This document shows positions 8,688-17,211 of a stretch of 64,000 nucleotides of DNA, in pieces. The translations under genes and the position numbers were made by a program. This stretch comes from Paraburkholderia tropica (GTDB lineage Bacteria > Pseudomonadota > Gammaproteobacteria > Burkholderiales > Burkholderiaceae): NCBI RefSeq assembly GCF_900109265.1, contig NZ_FNZM01000015.1:184171-248170 (forward strand), in the 5' to 3' direction. Each line of letters starts with the position of its first letter. Position 1 is the first letter of the stretch. The notes below the pieces were generated by a model. It was not told the DNA's origin. It made no database searches and saw only the letters and a list, made by a program, of their open reading frames with translations.

Positions 8688-9596
8688 ATGGTCAATCCGC
8701 TTCATTTCGATCTGCAGTCGCTGCGGGTCTTTCTGCTCGTGGCCGAGCACGGCAGTCTCACCAAGGCCGCGGAAAACGGGCAGCTCACGCTCTCCGCGGT
8801 GAGCAAGCGCATCGCGGAACTCGAAAGCGTCACCGACTGCGCGCTGTTCATCCGGCGCGCGCGCGGCGTCGAACTCACGCCGGCTGGCGTCGCCTTGCTC
8901 GATCATGCGAACCGCGTCGTCGATCAGGTCAACCGCATGGCGAGCGAGATGGGCGACTACGCGGCGGGCGTGCGCGGCCACGTGCGGATGTGGGCCAACA
9001 CGTCGGCGATCGTGCAATTCCTGCCGGTCGATCTCGCGGGTTTCCTGAACGCGCATCCGCGTATCAAGGTGTCGCTCGAGGAGCGTCTGAGTCACGAGAT
9101 CGTCGCCGCGCTGGGCGCGGGCAAGGCCGATCTGGGCGTGTTCGCGGACAACGTGCCTGCGCCCGGTATCGAGCGACGTCTGTATCGCCGCGACGAACTC
9201 GTACTGCTGGTGCCGCAAGGACATCCGTTCGCGCAGCGCGACGTCATCCGCTTCGCGGAAACGCTCGACGAGGATTACGTGGGACTCAGCGACGGCAGTT
9301 CGCTGCTGGCGCGCATGACCGACGCCGCGTTCGCCGCCGAGCGCACGCTCAAGCTGCGGATTCAGGCGTCGAATTTCGACGGCGTATGTCGGATGATCGA
9401 GGCCGGGCTCGGCATCGGCATTCTGCCGCGCGATTCGGTGAGCGACGCGCGCGGCAAGATCGGCGTGTCGAAGGTGAAACTCGCGGATGCCTGGGCCACG
9501 CGCACGTTGTGGGTTGGCGTGAAGGCGGGCGAGGCGCCGAGTTCCGATATCGCGAGCCTGTTCGATTACATGTCGGCGCGCAACGGCGAAGGTTGA
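8688..9596 (+). CDS. LysR-family transcriptional regulator
   Basis: A 302-residue regulator. The HTH spans residues 1-60 (FDLQSLRVFLLVAEHGSLTKAAE, then LTLSAVSKRIAELE) and the effector-binding domain follows from about residue 90. I start at ATG 8688 because LysR homology begins almost immediately; longer in-frame starts add non-homologous residues. It lies after the CoA-transferase operon and convergent with the MFS gene, in the centre of the gaps carrying the repeated TTTCnGATCGGAAA element, so it is the obvious candidate for a local catabolic activator. The effector is unknown. Confidence 0.9.
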   Translation: MVNPLHFDLQSLRVFLLVAEHGSLTKAAENGQLTLSAVSKRIAELESVTDCALFIRRARGVELTPAGVALLDHANRVVDQVNRMASEMGDYAAGVRGHVRMWANTSAIVQFLPVDLAGFLNAHPRIKVSLEERLSHEIVAALGAGKADLGVFADNVPAPGIERRLYRRDELVLLVPQGHPFAQRDVIRFAETLDEDYVGLSDGSSLLARMTDAAFAAERTLKLRIQASNFDGVCRMIEAGLGIGILPRDSVSDARGKIGVSKVKLADAWATRTLWVGVKAGEAPSSDIASLFDYMSARNGEG

Positions 9597-9617
9597 ACGC
9601 AGCCGCCAAAAAGAAGC

Positions 9618-9649
9618 GGCCGCGTGCGCGCAAAGCGCGGCACGCGGCC
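9618..9649 (-). terminator. Terminator between convergent LysR and MFS genes
   Basis: A 10-bp stem GGCCGCGTGC / GCACGCGGCC extends inward through GCGC/GCGC pairs. On the minus strand it is followed by CTTCTTTTTGG, a U-rich tract, so it best serves the minus-strand MFS gene ending at 9699. Confidence 0.65.
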
Positions 9650-9698
9650 TGTTGAGCATCGCACGCGCGATTCAATCCGCGCCTCCAATCTCAGGCGT

Positions 9699-11150
9699 TC
9701 AAACAGGATTGATCTCGTCCTGGCTGCGTCGCGTGGTGAGCGGACCGAGCGTGCGCAGCGTAATCGCGACAATCGCGAGCGCCAGCGAAATCACGCCGAA
9801 CATCGCCAGCGGACCATGCTGGTTAAGCACGGGCAGCAGGATGAACGGCAGCGCGCTGCTGACGATACGCGACAGCGAATAGGTGCTGCCGATCGCCGTC
9901 GAGCGCACGCTGGCCGGAAAAATTTCCGCCTGATAAACGTGATACGCGTTGCTGAATACGTTGGACGCGCAAGTCGTCAGGAATCCAAAGCAGACGATCA
10001 GCGCGATGCTGTTGGAGTAGGCGAAGCCGAGGCCGAACAGCGCAACCGAAATGAGCGAGGCGATTACCAGCGTGCGCCGCTCGATCCAGTTCAGCAGCGG
10101 CACGGAAAGCAGCGAGCCAATCGGATAACCGAGAAACGAGAGCGCGACGAACAAGGTGCTGCCGGTGACGTCGAAACCGCGGCTTTTCACCACCACGCCC
10201 GCCAGCGTGCCGAAGCCGTAATAGCCGAACGCCTGGAACAGATGAAACACGGTCAGCATGAAATAGCGCTTGCCATACGGTGCGCGGCGCAGCAAGCCAA
10301 TGCGTTCGCCGAGCGTGAGCGCATGCTTGCGCTCGCCGGTTTGCTCGAAGGCGGCGGGCAGCGCGACGCCCGCGCTATCGGCGAAACGGCCCAGCGTGGC
10401 GCGCGCTTCGTCGGCGCGGCCTTGCGCGAGCAGCCAGCGCGGGCTTTCGGGCAGGCGATGCTTGATGGCCAGCACGAACACCGCGCCGAGGCTGCCGATC
10501 GCCAGAATCACGCGCCATCCGGCCACGCCGCCGAGATGCAGCGGATTGAGCCACACGGCGAGAAAACCGACCAGCGGCACGGCGATATACGAGGTGGTGT
10601 ACGCCCAGGCGGCGAGGCGTCCGCGCCGGTCTTTCGGCAGGATTTCCGAGAGATAGCTGTCCGCTACCGGATAGATCGCGCCGACGCCTACGCCCGTGAG
10701 AAAGCGGCAGACCACGAGCATGCCCGCGTTGACCGAGAACGCGGCGAGCAGCGAAAACGCGCTGTACCAGACCAACGTGAGCAGAAAGGCGCGGCGTCGG
10801 CCGATGCGGTCCGCGAGACTGCCCAGACACAGCGAGCCGAAGAACATGCCGATGAATGCCGAGGCCAGCAGCAATTTGAAGCCCGTGCTGTGCCCGTCGA
10901 GCCCGTATTCGTTTTGCAGCGCCGAGCCGATCGAGCTGACGAGAAAAATCTCGTACATGTCGAAAAACAGGCCGATGCCGACGACCCACACCACGAAGCG
11001 ATGCAGCGCGCCCACAGGCATCTCGTCCATGAAGCCGCCGAGCGTGACGCCCTGCGCGGCGCGTGCGGACCCGTCTCGCGCGGCGGCGGGCAGGCCGGGG
11101 TCGGCTTCGCGCGCCGCGCGGCCGCCCAGTTCCATCGGTTGGCTGTTCAT
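9699..11150 (-). CDS. MFS transporter (AAHS/sugar-porter-like)
   Basis: A 483-residue inner-membrane carrier with about 12 hydrophobic segments after a roughly 50-residue cytoplasmic N-terminus. The loop motif GSLADRIGRRRAF and the VVGIGLFFDMYEIFLVSSIG first helix place it among MFS members that import aromatic or organic acids. AGGAGACACG precedes ATG 11150. It probably imports the substrate of the neighbouring CoA-transferase/lyase pathway, since a shared TTTCTGATCGGAAA element lies upstream. The substrate itself cannot be read from sequence. Confidence 0.9.
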   Translation of the reverse strand: MNSQPMELGGRAAREADPGLPAAARDGSARAAQGVTLGGFMDEMPVGALHRFVVWVVGIGLFFDMYEIFLVSSIGSALQNEYGLDGHSTGFKLLLASAFIGMFFGSLCLGSLADRIGRRRAFLLTLVWYSAFSLLAAFSVNAGMLVVCRFLTGVGVGAIYPVADSYLSEILPKDRRGRLAAWAYTTSYIAVPLVGFLAVWLNPLHLGGVAGWRVILAIGSLGAVFVLAIKHRLPESPRWLLAQGRADEARATLGRFADSAGVALPAAFEQTGERKHALTLGERIGLLRRAPYGKRYFMLTVFHLFQAFGYYGFGTLAGVVVKSRGFDVTGSTLFVALSFLGYPIGSLLSVPLLNWIERRTLVIASLISVALFGLGFAYSNSIALIVCFGFLTTCASNVFSNAYHVYQAEIFPASVRSTAIGSTYSLSRIVSSALPFILLPVLNQHGPLAMFGVISLALAIVAITLRTLGPLTTRRSQDEINPV

Positions 11151-11283
11151 CGTGTCTCCTGATATAGGTATGCCGCGCGGTCCGCGCGTTGATGCCTAGT
11201 TTCGGAGAATTCGGCCAGCGCGAAAATTGCGCATGCCTCAAGCAGGCTTTCCCGCCGAGAAAGGCTGGCGCCGAGAGCGGGCG

Positions 11284-11297
11284 TTTCTGATCGGAAA
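11284..11297. promoter_or_regulatory. TTTCnGATCGGAAA element, copy 4 (upstream of MFS gene)
   Basis: TTTCTGATCGGAAA lies 134 bases upstream of the MFS start and shares the CG prefix seen at the 8391 copy. It links the transporter to the same presumed regulon. Confidence 0.5.
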
Positions 11298-11374
11298 CCT
11301 TTGACGCCGGGTGACGCCAACAGGAAACCGCCAGGCGCCCCCAGGGTTGTCGTCACGTCCACGATGGTCCGCGC

Positions 11375-11386
11375 CGTTACGTAACG
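11375..11386. promoter_or_regulatory. CGTTACGTAACG palindrome
   Basis: A perfect 12-base palindrome about 155 bases upstream of the GlxA-like gene. It is a candidate regulator site; symmetry is the only evidence. Confidence 0.3.
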
Positions 11387-11540
11387 CGCGATGCGTGGTG
11401 CATATCTTCACGCGAAAATCGTCGGATCGGCGTGCCGCAAGGCCATTTCCACGCGGATGCGAGCGTTGGCACACGCTTTGGCATTGATGTTGCGAAGACT
11501 CACGCATCATCAACGGCGGACTCGATTGGGGAGAGCAATC

Positions 11541-12068
11541 GTGCAAGGCATGTCACAGCAAGCGGTTCGAACGGACTTCGTGGCCGATCCGTGCGTCGGC
11601 ACGCAAGCGGCGAAGGCGAAGCGCATCGGTTTCGTGCTGTTCAAGGGCTTTGCGCTGCCGGATGTGGCGGCCATCATCGAGATCTACGATGCGGCCAACG
11701 CCCTCGCGCAGCTTCAGTCCGACGACGACGCGGCGGCCTTCGAAATGGTGTCGCTCTCGGCGGCGGGCGGGCCGGTGGAGAGCGCGTCGTCGGTGGTGAT
11801 CCTGACCGAGTGCGTCGAGCAGACGCGCGACGCGGGCGCGTTTCACACGCTGTTCGTCGCGGGCGGCGCGGGCACGCCCGACGCCGTGCGTGACGCGCGC
11901 CTCGTCCAGTGGCTCGCGCGCGAGGGGCGGCGCAGCGAGGCGGTAGTGGCGCTGGCGGAAGGGCGGTTGCTGCTCGCGGCCGCTGGCCTGCCGCTGCTCG
12001 ACGTGCGTGGCGGCATGGACGGCGGGCTCAGCGGCCTTAATGCGATCGGCGGCGCGCTCGCGTCCTGA
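11541..12068 (+). CDS. Truncated GlxA-like (DJ-1/PfpI domain) regulator lacking the AraC DNA-binding domain
   Basis: The 175-residue product has the N-terminal class-I glutamine amidotransferase-like domain of GlxA/AraC regulators: KRIGFVLFKGFALPDVAAIIEIYDA, FEMVSLSAAGGPVES and FHTLFVAGGAG. Full-length relatives are about 320-340 residues and continue into an AraC-type HTH. This frame stops soon after the point where the amidotransferase-like domain would normally continue, and the next gene begins 17 bases later on the other strand. The GTG at 11541 has GGGGAG 8 bases upstream; ATG 11550 is an alternative start. It may be a decayed regulator or a stand-alone sensor domain. Confidence 0.65.
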   Translation: MQGMSQQAVRTDFVADPCVGTQAAKAKRIGFVLFKGFALPDVAAIIEIYDAANALAQLQSDDDAAAFEMVSLSAAGGPVESASSVVILTECVEQTRDAGAFHTLFVAGGAGTPDAVRDARLVQWLAREGRRSEAVVALAEGRLLLAAAGLPLLDVRGGMDGGLSGLNAIGGALAS

Positions 12069-12084
12069 GCGCGCGTGCCGGACA

Positions 12085-14127
12085 TCAGCGCAGCTTCACC
12101 GAGACGAAGCTCCGCGCGTTGTCGCGCTGAATCAGCACGGCGACGCTCTTGCTCGCCACCGCTTCGAGCGTGGCGGCCTGCTGCTGGGTCTCGACGAGCG
12201 TGTCGTCGAGCGAGAGTACGACGTCGCCCGCCTGGATGCCCGCGTGCGCGGCGGGGCCGCTCGCGGCGTCGACCATCAGACCGAGCGGCAGTCCGGTGGA
12301 GCGCCGTTCGGCCTCGCTCAACGCGTGCGTGGTCAGGCCGAGGCGGTCGGCGACGGCGCGTCCGCTGCCGCCCGCATTCGCGCCTGCACGCGCGCTTGCG
12401 CCATTGCCGCCCGCGCTGCGCGCCGCGGCGGCCGTGTCGGCGATCGGGGCGGCGCGCGCGACCGGCATCGCGACGGGCACGATGTTGGCGCCCGGTCCCG
12501 CGCCCGCGCCGCTGTCTGCGCCGGGTCTCGTGACCGGATTCGCGGCCACGCTGTCGGTGAGCGTCGCGCCGCCCGCGAGCGTCGCGCCGGCCGCGAGCTT
12601 CGCGCCGGTGGTGGACGCGCCATTGCCGTCGCTGTTAGTGCTCGCGTTGCTGTTCAGGTCCGCGGCGGCATCGGTGTCCGTGTCGGCCGTGTCGCTGTTG
12701 GCGTCGGCGGCCGCATTCGCGAAGCTCGCCGTCATCACGCGGCGGCCGCGGATCAAGCGCAGCGACGTCGGCGTGGCGGGCGGCAGTGCGGCCAGTTGCG
12801 CGGCCAGCGCTCCTGATTCCACGACCGCCGTGTTGCCGACCTTCACGATCACATCGCCCGCCCTGAGTCCCGATGACGCCGCCGCCGAGCCCGGCGTGAC
12901 GCTGTCGACGAGCGCGCCGCTCGCGTGCGTCAGACCGAGCGCCGCCGCGATGCCAGGACTCACGTCCTCGACATGCATGCCGAACGTCGACGTCGTGCGC
13001 GCCTTCGCGGGCGCCGCGCCGTCCGCGCCGTCGCCGTCGCTGGCCTCGGCGTTCGCACTGGCGTTCGGGTTCGCTTTCGCCGTGGTCCCGCGCCCGGCCT
13101 GCGCCAGTTGCGCGCGGAACGCGCTGGCCGCGTCGATCGGAATCGCGAACGTCAGGCTCGCGTAGCGCTCGCCGTCGGCATACACCTGCACGGCGATGCC
13201 GATCACCTCGCCCGCGCGATTGAACAGCGGGCCGCCCGAGTTGTCGGGATTCACGGCCACGTCGGTCTGGAAGAACGGGAACGCGCGGCCATCCGCGAGC
13301 GTGCGCGAGGTCGCGCTGACGATGCCCGCCGTCACCGTGTTCTGGAAGCTGTCGGGCGAGCCGATCGTCAGCACGGGTTCGCCGACGCGCACTTTCGACG
13401 AATCGCCGAGCTTCACGAACGGCAGGTCGTGCGCGTCGATCTGCAGCACGGCGACATCGCTCTGCGTATCGACGGCCACGACTTCGGCCTTGAATTCGCG
13501 GCGGTCGGTGAGCCGCACGGTCACGTCCCCGGCGTTGTCGACGACGTGCGCGGTCGTGAGGACGAGACCGTCCGGGTTCACGATGAAGCCGGAGCCCGCG
13601 CCCGTCATCACGCGCGGCGCGCCGGCCTGGATGGGTGCGCCTGTCTGGGCGTTCGGCAGTCCGTTCGGGAACGTGTTCGGCCGCGCGTTCGGTGACACAT
13701 GCTGCGCGCGGCGGAAGAACGCGGAGAACGGGTCGTCGGCGTCGATGGCTTCCTGCTCGGGCGGCGCGGTCTGATCGTCGGCGGCGCGCGCACTCACGTG
13801 CACGACGGCCGGACCGTAACGATCGACGAAGGTGGAGAAGTCGGACGCCGTGTCCGCAGCGGGCGTTGGTGCGGGGGCGGACGCCGTTGCAGGCACCGTC
13901 GTAGGCGCGAGCGCCTGGCGTTGCGCGGCGTTGGCCTTCGCGACGGCCTTGGCGGATTTTTTCGATGCGGCGGAGGCCGAAGTGGCCGATGCCGGTTGCA
14001 TCGTCGCGGTCGATGCCGACGACGTCGCCGCCTGAGCGGCGACACCCGCGACGCCGCAGAGGCCGGCGCACGCCAGCGCGGCCGCGGCGGCAGGGCGCGC
14101 GGCGTTCAGAGGAAAGAGACGTAGCAC
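12085..14127 (-). CDS. DegP/HtrA-like periplasmic serine protease with low-complexity insert
   Basis: A 680-residue S1C protease, longer than the usual 450-500. A signal-like N-terminus is followed by an Ala/Ser-rich stretch to about residue 90. The trypsin-like domain has the triad His194 (TTAHVVDN), Asp224 (SDVAVLQI) and Ser297 in NPDNSGGPLF; relatives usually have Gly rather than Asp before the NSGG. PDZ1 spans about 380-465 and PDZ2 about 600-675. Between them (about 470-590) lies a linker rich in Asp, Thr, Asn, Ala and Gly. The start is GTG 14127 with GGGGAGG at good spacing. The role inferred is envelope protein quality control. Confidence 0.88.
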   Translation of the reverse strand: MLRLFPLNAARPAAAAALACAGLCGVAGVAAQAATSSASTATMQPASATSASAASKKSAKAVAKANAAQRQALAPTTVPATASAPAPTPAADTASDFSTFVDRYGPAVVHVSARAADDQTAPPEQEAIDADDPFSAFFRRAQHVSPNARPNTFPNGLPNAQTGAPIQAGAPRVMTGAGSGFIVNPDGLVLTTAHVVDNAGDVTVRLTDRREFKAEVVAVDTQSDVAVLQIDAHDLPFVKLGDSSKVRVGEPVLTIGSPDSFQNTVTAGIVSATSRTLADGRAFPFFQTDVAVNPDNSGGPLFNRAGEVIGIAVQVYADGERYASLTFAIPIDAASAFRAQLAQAGRGTTAKANPNASANAEASDGDGADGAAPAKARTTSTFGMHVEDVSPGIAAALGLTHASGALVDSVTPGSAAASSGLRAGDVIVKVGNTAVVESGALAAQLAALPPATPTSLRLIRGRRVMTASFANAAADANSDTADTDTDAAADLNSNASTNSDGNGASTTGAKLAAGATLAGGATLTDSVAANPVTRPGADSGAGAGPGANIVPVAMPVARAAPIADTAAAARSAGGNGASARAGANAGGSGRAVADRLGLTTHALSEAERRSTGLPLGLMVDAASGPAAHAGIQAGDVVLSLDDTLVETQQQAATLEAVASKSVAVLIQRDNARSFVSVKLR

Positions 14128-14407
14128 AAGACACCTCCCCGATGGTCATCATGCTGACGAGTGGACGGCGCGGTATCGGCGGGCGACGTCCGAGCGGGTC
14201 CACGAAAACAGTGTAGACGCGCCGCGCGCTCAGTGGGGACGCATTTGTTTTCCAGCGCACGCACGATGCCTTCGATGCGACCCGCGCCATCGACGCCATC
14301 GTTGTGATCGATACGATCGACGCCCGCATCCTGTGGCCGCGACTGCGCGCTCGCGCGCTTTGTGGCACCATCCGGGCCCCATCCACAAACCGGAGATCGA
14401 AGTCCCC

Positions 14408-14599
14408 ATGCTCAAGCGTGTCATGCTCGCCGCCGCCCTGGTCGCCACGTCGGCGATCGCCATTCCTCAAGCTGCCAGCGCACATCCGCGCATGGAATGC
14501 CACCGCGTGTGGATTCATGGCCACCCTGAGCGCCGTTGCCATCCGGTGCGCTGGCATCATCAACGTCCGCGTCATCATCAACCGCGTTACGGCTATTGA
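14408..14599 (+). CDS. Small His-rich secreted protein
   Basis: A 63-residue protein. A signal peptide (MLKRVMLAAALVATSAIA, with probable cleavage after AASA) leaves a mature peptide of about 38 residues containing nine His, two Cys and many Arg, ending RYGY. CCGGAG precedes ATG 14408 and a very good terminator follows, so it appears to be a real single-gene unit. Short His/Arg-rich exported peptides are frequent in Burkholderia, but I know of no established function. Metal binding in the periplasm is a guess from composition. Confidence 0.7.
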   Translation: MLKRVMLAAALVATSAIAIPQAASAHPRMECHRVWIHGHPERRCHPVRWHHQRPRHHQPRYGY

Positions 14600-14646
14600 T
14601 CGTCGCGCGATAGCGGCGCGTGCTTCGCGCGCCGCATGCCGGACCG

Positions 14647-14681
14647 GCGCTTGCTCGCATCTGCGGGCAGGCGCTTTTTTT
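14647..14681 (+). terminator. Rho-independent terminator after His-rich gene
   Basis: A 12-bp stem including two G-T wobble pairs (GGCGCTTGCTCGC arm region 14647-14658, return arm 14663-14674) with an ATCT loop, followed by seven T residues. A second GC hairpin (GCGGCGCG / CGCGCCGC, 14613-14635) lies between it and the stop codon. Confidence 0.85.
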
Positions 14682-14951
14682 CGTCCCGCGTTTCCTTTCT
14701 CGATGACGGCGCGGCTTCTGTGACCCCGTTTTCCGCCGCCGATGCGCAAGGCATCGGCAACGCTGTTGCCCTGCACAAAAGTTGACTTTTCCGACGATAC
14801 GGACTTACCCGAATGCAAAAAAGTATCAGTTGGCGGTCTTATTTTCAGTGGTGAAGCGCCGCTGATGCGGTTACTTTTTCAACCATGGCGGCCGCCCTCG
14901 CGCGGGCCGCGAGCCGCAAAGAAAAAACCAGCAAAAGGCGCAGGAGGAGCG
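14682..14951. other. Leader region upstream of AraC gene
   Basis: About 270 bases with no convincing gene. TTGACT at 14782-14787 is a good -35 match but has only a weak TTACCC at -10 spacing. The region ends with the AGGAGGAGCG ribosome site of the AraC gene. Confidence 0.4.
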
Positions 14952-15932
14952 ATGCAAGCGGAGAGGCCAGCAAGTCACCCGGGTACGGCGCAAGCCATGG
15001 CGCACAAGGACGGCCGTCCCGCGCGCATGGACCAGCCGGACCTCGAACTGGTGGCCGTGCCGCGCGACGAGTCGTTCAAGGTCTGGTCGCACGGCTATCC
15101 GTACCGGACGGTGCGCTGGCATTTTCATCCCGAGTATGAAATTCACCTGATCACCTCGACGACGGGCAAGTACTTCGTTGGCGATTACATCGGCAATTTC
15201 GAGCCCGGCAATCTCGTGATGATGGGGGCGAACCTGCCGCATAACTGGGTGAGCAGCGTGGCGGGCGGCGAGCGCGTCGACGAACGTTGCCTCGTCCTGC
15301 AATTCGACGCGGACTTCATCGCGCGCACGATCGACGCCTTTCCCGAGTTCCGGCGCGTCGCGCCGCTGCTCGACGCGTCGCGCTGGGGTTTGCTGTTCAC
15401 GCCCGAAACGGGCGCGGCCGCCGAGCCGATCATGCGCGAGATGCTCGGTGCGCAAGGGCTGCGGCGCATCGTGCTGTTCATCGAACTGTTCGAATTGCTC
15501 GCGCAAGGCGTGGAACCCGCGAAGCTCGCGAGCGCCGCCTATCGCGCGGATCCGACGCGCTATGCGGGCACGCGCATCAATCACGTGCTGGCGTTCATCG
15601 GCAAGAACCTGTCGCAGGAATTGCGCGAGACGGAGCTGGCGGAACTGTCGGGGCAGAGCGTGAGTGCGTTCTCGCGTTACTTCCGGCGGCACACGGGCTT
15701 GCCGTTCGTGCAGTACGTGAACCGCTTGCGCATCGATCTCGCGTGCCAGTTGCTGTTGTCCGGGCAGCTCACGATTACGGATATCTGTTATCGCGTCGGT
15801 TTCAATAATCTCTCGAACTTCAATCGCCAGTTTCTGTTGCTCAAGGATATGCCGCCGTCGCGCTGGCGCGCGTGGCATCGCGTGAATGCGGCGAGCGCGA
15901 GTGAATCGGCGCAGGGCGCGGCGATCGTCTAG
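14952..15932 (+). CDS. AraC-family transcriptional regulator
   Basis: A 326-residue regulator. The N-terminal cupin sensor is marked by VRWHFHPEYEIHLITSTTGKYFVGDYIG and NLVMMGANLPHNW. The C-terminal part (about 220-320) carries two HTH motifs: LAELSGQSVSAFSRYFRRHTG and ITDICYRVGFNNLSNFNRQF. A strong AGGAGG precedes ATG 14952 and rules out the longer start at 14742. It lies directly upstream of, and on the same strand as, a sugar ABC operon, so it probably activates that operon in response to the imported sugar or polyol. Confidence 0.92.
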   Translation: MQAERPASHPGTAQAMAHKDGRPARMDQPDLELVAVPRDESFKVWSHGYPYRTVRWHFHPEYEIHLITSTTGKYFVGDYIGNFEPGNLVMMGANLPHNWVSSVAGGERVDERCLVLQFDADFIARTIDAFPEFRRVAPLLDASRWGLLFTPETGAAAEPIMREMLGAQGLRRIVLFIELFELLAQGVEPAKLASAAYRADPTRYAGTRINHVLAFIGKNLSQELRETELAELSGQSVSAFSRYFRRHTGLPFVQYVNRLRIDLACQLLLSGQLTITDICYRVGFNNLSNFNRQFLLLKDMPPSRWRAWHRVNAASASESAQGAAIV

Positions 15933-16061
15933 CGCGTCGAGCGCTCGACGGCACGCATCCTTTCACGTCTGTTTGCAGGTGTTTTAGCGGCGGATTCGTT
16001 TCCGTCACCCGGTCGCACCTAAAAATCATCCAACAATTTTTCAAAACAACGGAGACACCCG

Positions 16062-17120
16062 ATGAACACGCTTTCGAACTTCGCGATCGGCGCAGCCCTG
16101 CTGGGTGCCGCGCTCACGGTCGGTCAGGCGGCGCACGCCGCGCCCGGCGGTACGGTCGCGTTCCTGATGCCCGACCATGCGTCCACGCGCTACGAGCAGC
16201 ACGACTTTCCGGGCTTCAATGCCGAGATGGCCAAGCTTTGTCCGGACTGCAAGGTGCTCTACCAGAACGCCAACGCCGACGCTTCGCAACAGCAGCAACA
16301 GTTCAATTCGGTGATCTCGCAGGGGGCGAAAGTGATCGTGCTCGATCCGGTCGATTCGACGGCGGCCGCCTCGCTCGTGCACATGGCGCAGAGCCAGGGC
16401 ATCAAGGTCATCGCTTACGACCGTCCGGTGCCGTCGACGCCCGCCGACTACTACGTGTCGTTCGATAACGAGGAGATCGGCAAGTCGATCGCGCAGTCGC
16501 TCGTGCAGCATCTCAAGGAAAGCGGCGTGGCGGCCGCGAAGGGCGGCGTGCTCGAAGTCAACGGTTCGCCGACCGACGCCGCGGCAGGGCTCATCAAGAA
16601 GGGCATTCACGAAGGGCTCGAAGGCAGCGGCTTCAAGACGCTCGCCGAATACGACACGCCCGAGTGGGCGCCGCCCAAGGCGCAGCAGTGGGTGAGCGGC
16701 CAGATCACGCGCTTCAGCACGCAGATCGTGGGCGTGGTGGCGGCCAACGACGGCACGGCGGGCGGCACCATCGCCGCGTTCAAAGCCGCCGGCGTGAATC
16801 CCGTGCCGCCCGTGACCGGCAACGACGCGACGCTCGCGGGCCTGCAACTGATCATCGCGGGCGACCAGTACAACACGATTCTCAAGCCCAGCGAGATCGT
16901 GGCGGGCGCGGCGGCGAAGGTGGCCGTGAGCTTCCTCTCGGGCCAGACGCCGAAGGGCGAAACGACGCTCTACAAGACGCCCACGCAACTCTTCAAGCCG
17001 GCGGTCATCACGGCGAAGAACCTCAAGGCGGAAGTCGTCGACAAGGGTTTCGCGAGCGGCAAGGATCTGTGCACGGGCCGCTATGCGGATGGTTGCAAGA
17101 AGCTCGGCATTGCTAACTAA
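16062..17120 (+). CDS. Sugar ABC transporter periplasmic substrate-binding protein (XylF-like)
   Basis: A 352-residue exported protein with a signal peptide ending around QAAHA (residue 26), then a type-I periplasmic binding fold (VAFLMPDHASTRYEQHDFPG, VISQGAKVIVLDPVDSTAAA, VIAYDRPVPS, GVVAANDGTAGG). The arrangement resembles XylF/ChvE-type pentose binders. ACGGAGACACCC precedes the start. It is first in an operon with an ATPase, a permease, an SDR and a pentulose kinase, which points to a pentose or pentitol ligand such as ribitol. Confidence 0.92.
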   Translation: MNTLSNFAIGAALLGAALTVGQAAHAAPGGTVAFLMPDHASTRYEQHDFPGFNAEMAKLCPDCKVLYQNANADASQQQQQFNSVISQGAKVIVLDPVDSTAAASLVHMAQSQGIKVIAYDRPVPSTPADYYVSFDNEEIGKSIAQSLVQHLKESGVAAAKGGVLEVNGSPTDAAAGLIKKGIHEGLEGSGFKTLAEYDTPEWAPPKAQQWVSGQITRFSTQIVGVVAANDGTAGGTIAAFKAAGVNPVPPVTGNDATLAGLQLIIAGDQYNTILKPSEIVAGAAAKVAVSFLSGQTPKGETTLYKTPTQLFKPAVITAKNLKAEVVDKGFASGKDLCTGRYADGCKKLGIAN

Positions 17121-17158
17121 TTGACTTGATAAGCAGGTCGTAGAGCCATCGTATCGAC

Positions 17159-17187
17159 GGCGGGGCGCGGCACGTGCCGGTCCCGCC
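17159..17187 (+). other. Intercistronic stem-loop after binding-protein gene
   Basis: An outer GGCGGG/CCCGCC stem encloses the perfect palindrome CGGCACGTGCCG, with no T-tract. Such hairpins between binding-protein and ATPase genes commonly stabilise the upstream message and allow its excess expression. Confidence 0.5.
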
Positions 17188-17211
17188 GGCAGCACTCAGG
17201 AGTCTCCTTTC

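Larger units (their letters stand above)
11151..11540. other. Divergent gap between MFS gene and truncated GlxA gene
   Basis: About 390 bases with no convincing gene. It contains the TTTCTGATCGGAAA element (11284-11297) and a CGTTACGTAACG palindrome (11375-11386). The rest shows nothing I can name. Confidence 0.6.

Noticed and set aside
9624..11162. A 512-codon open frame on the plus strand opposite the MFS gene
   Set aside because: It is a reverse-complement shadow of a clear transporter, rich in Arg, Glu and Gln with no recognisable family.
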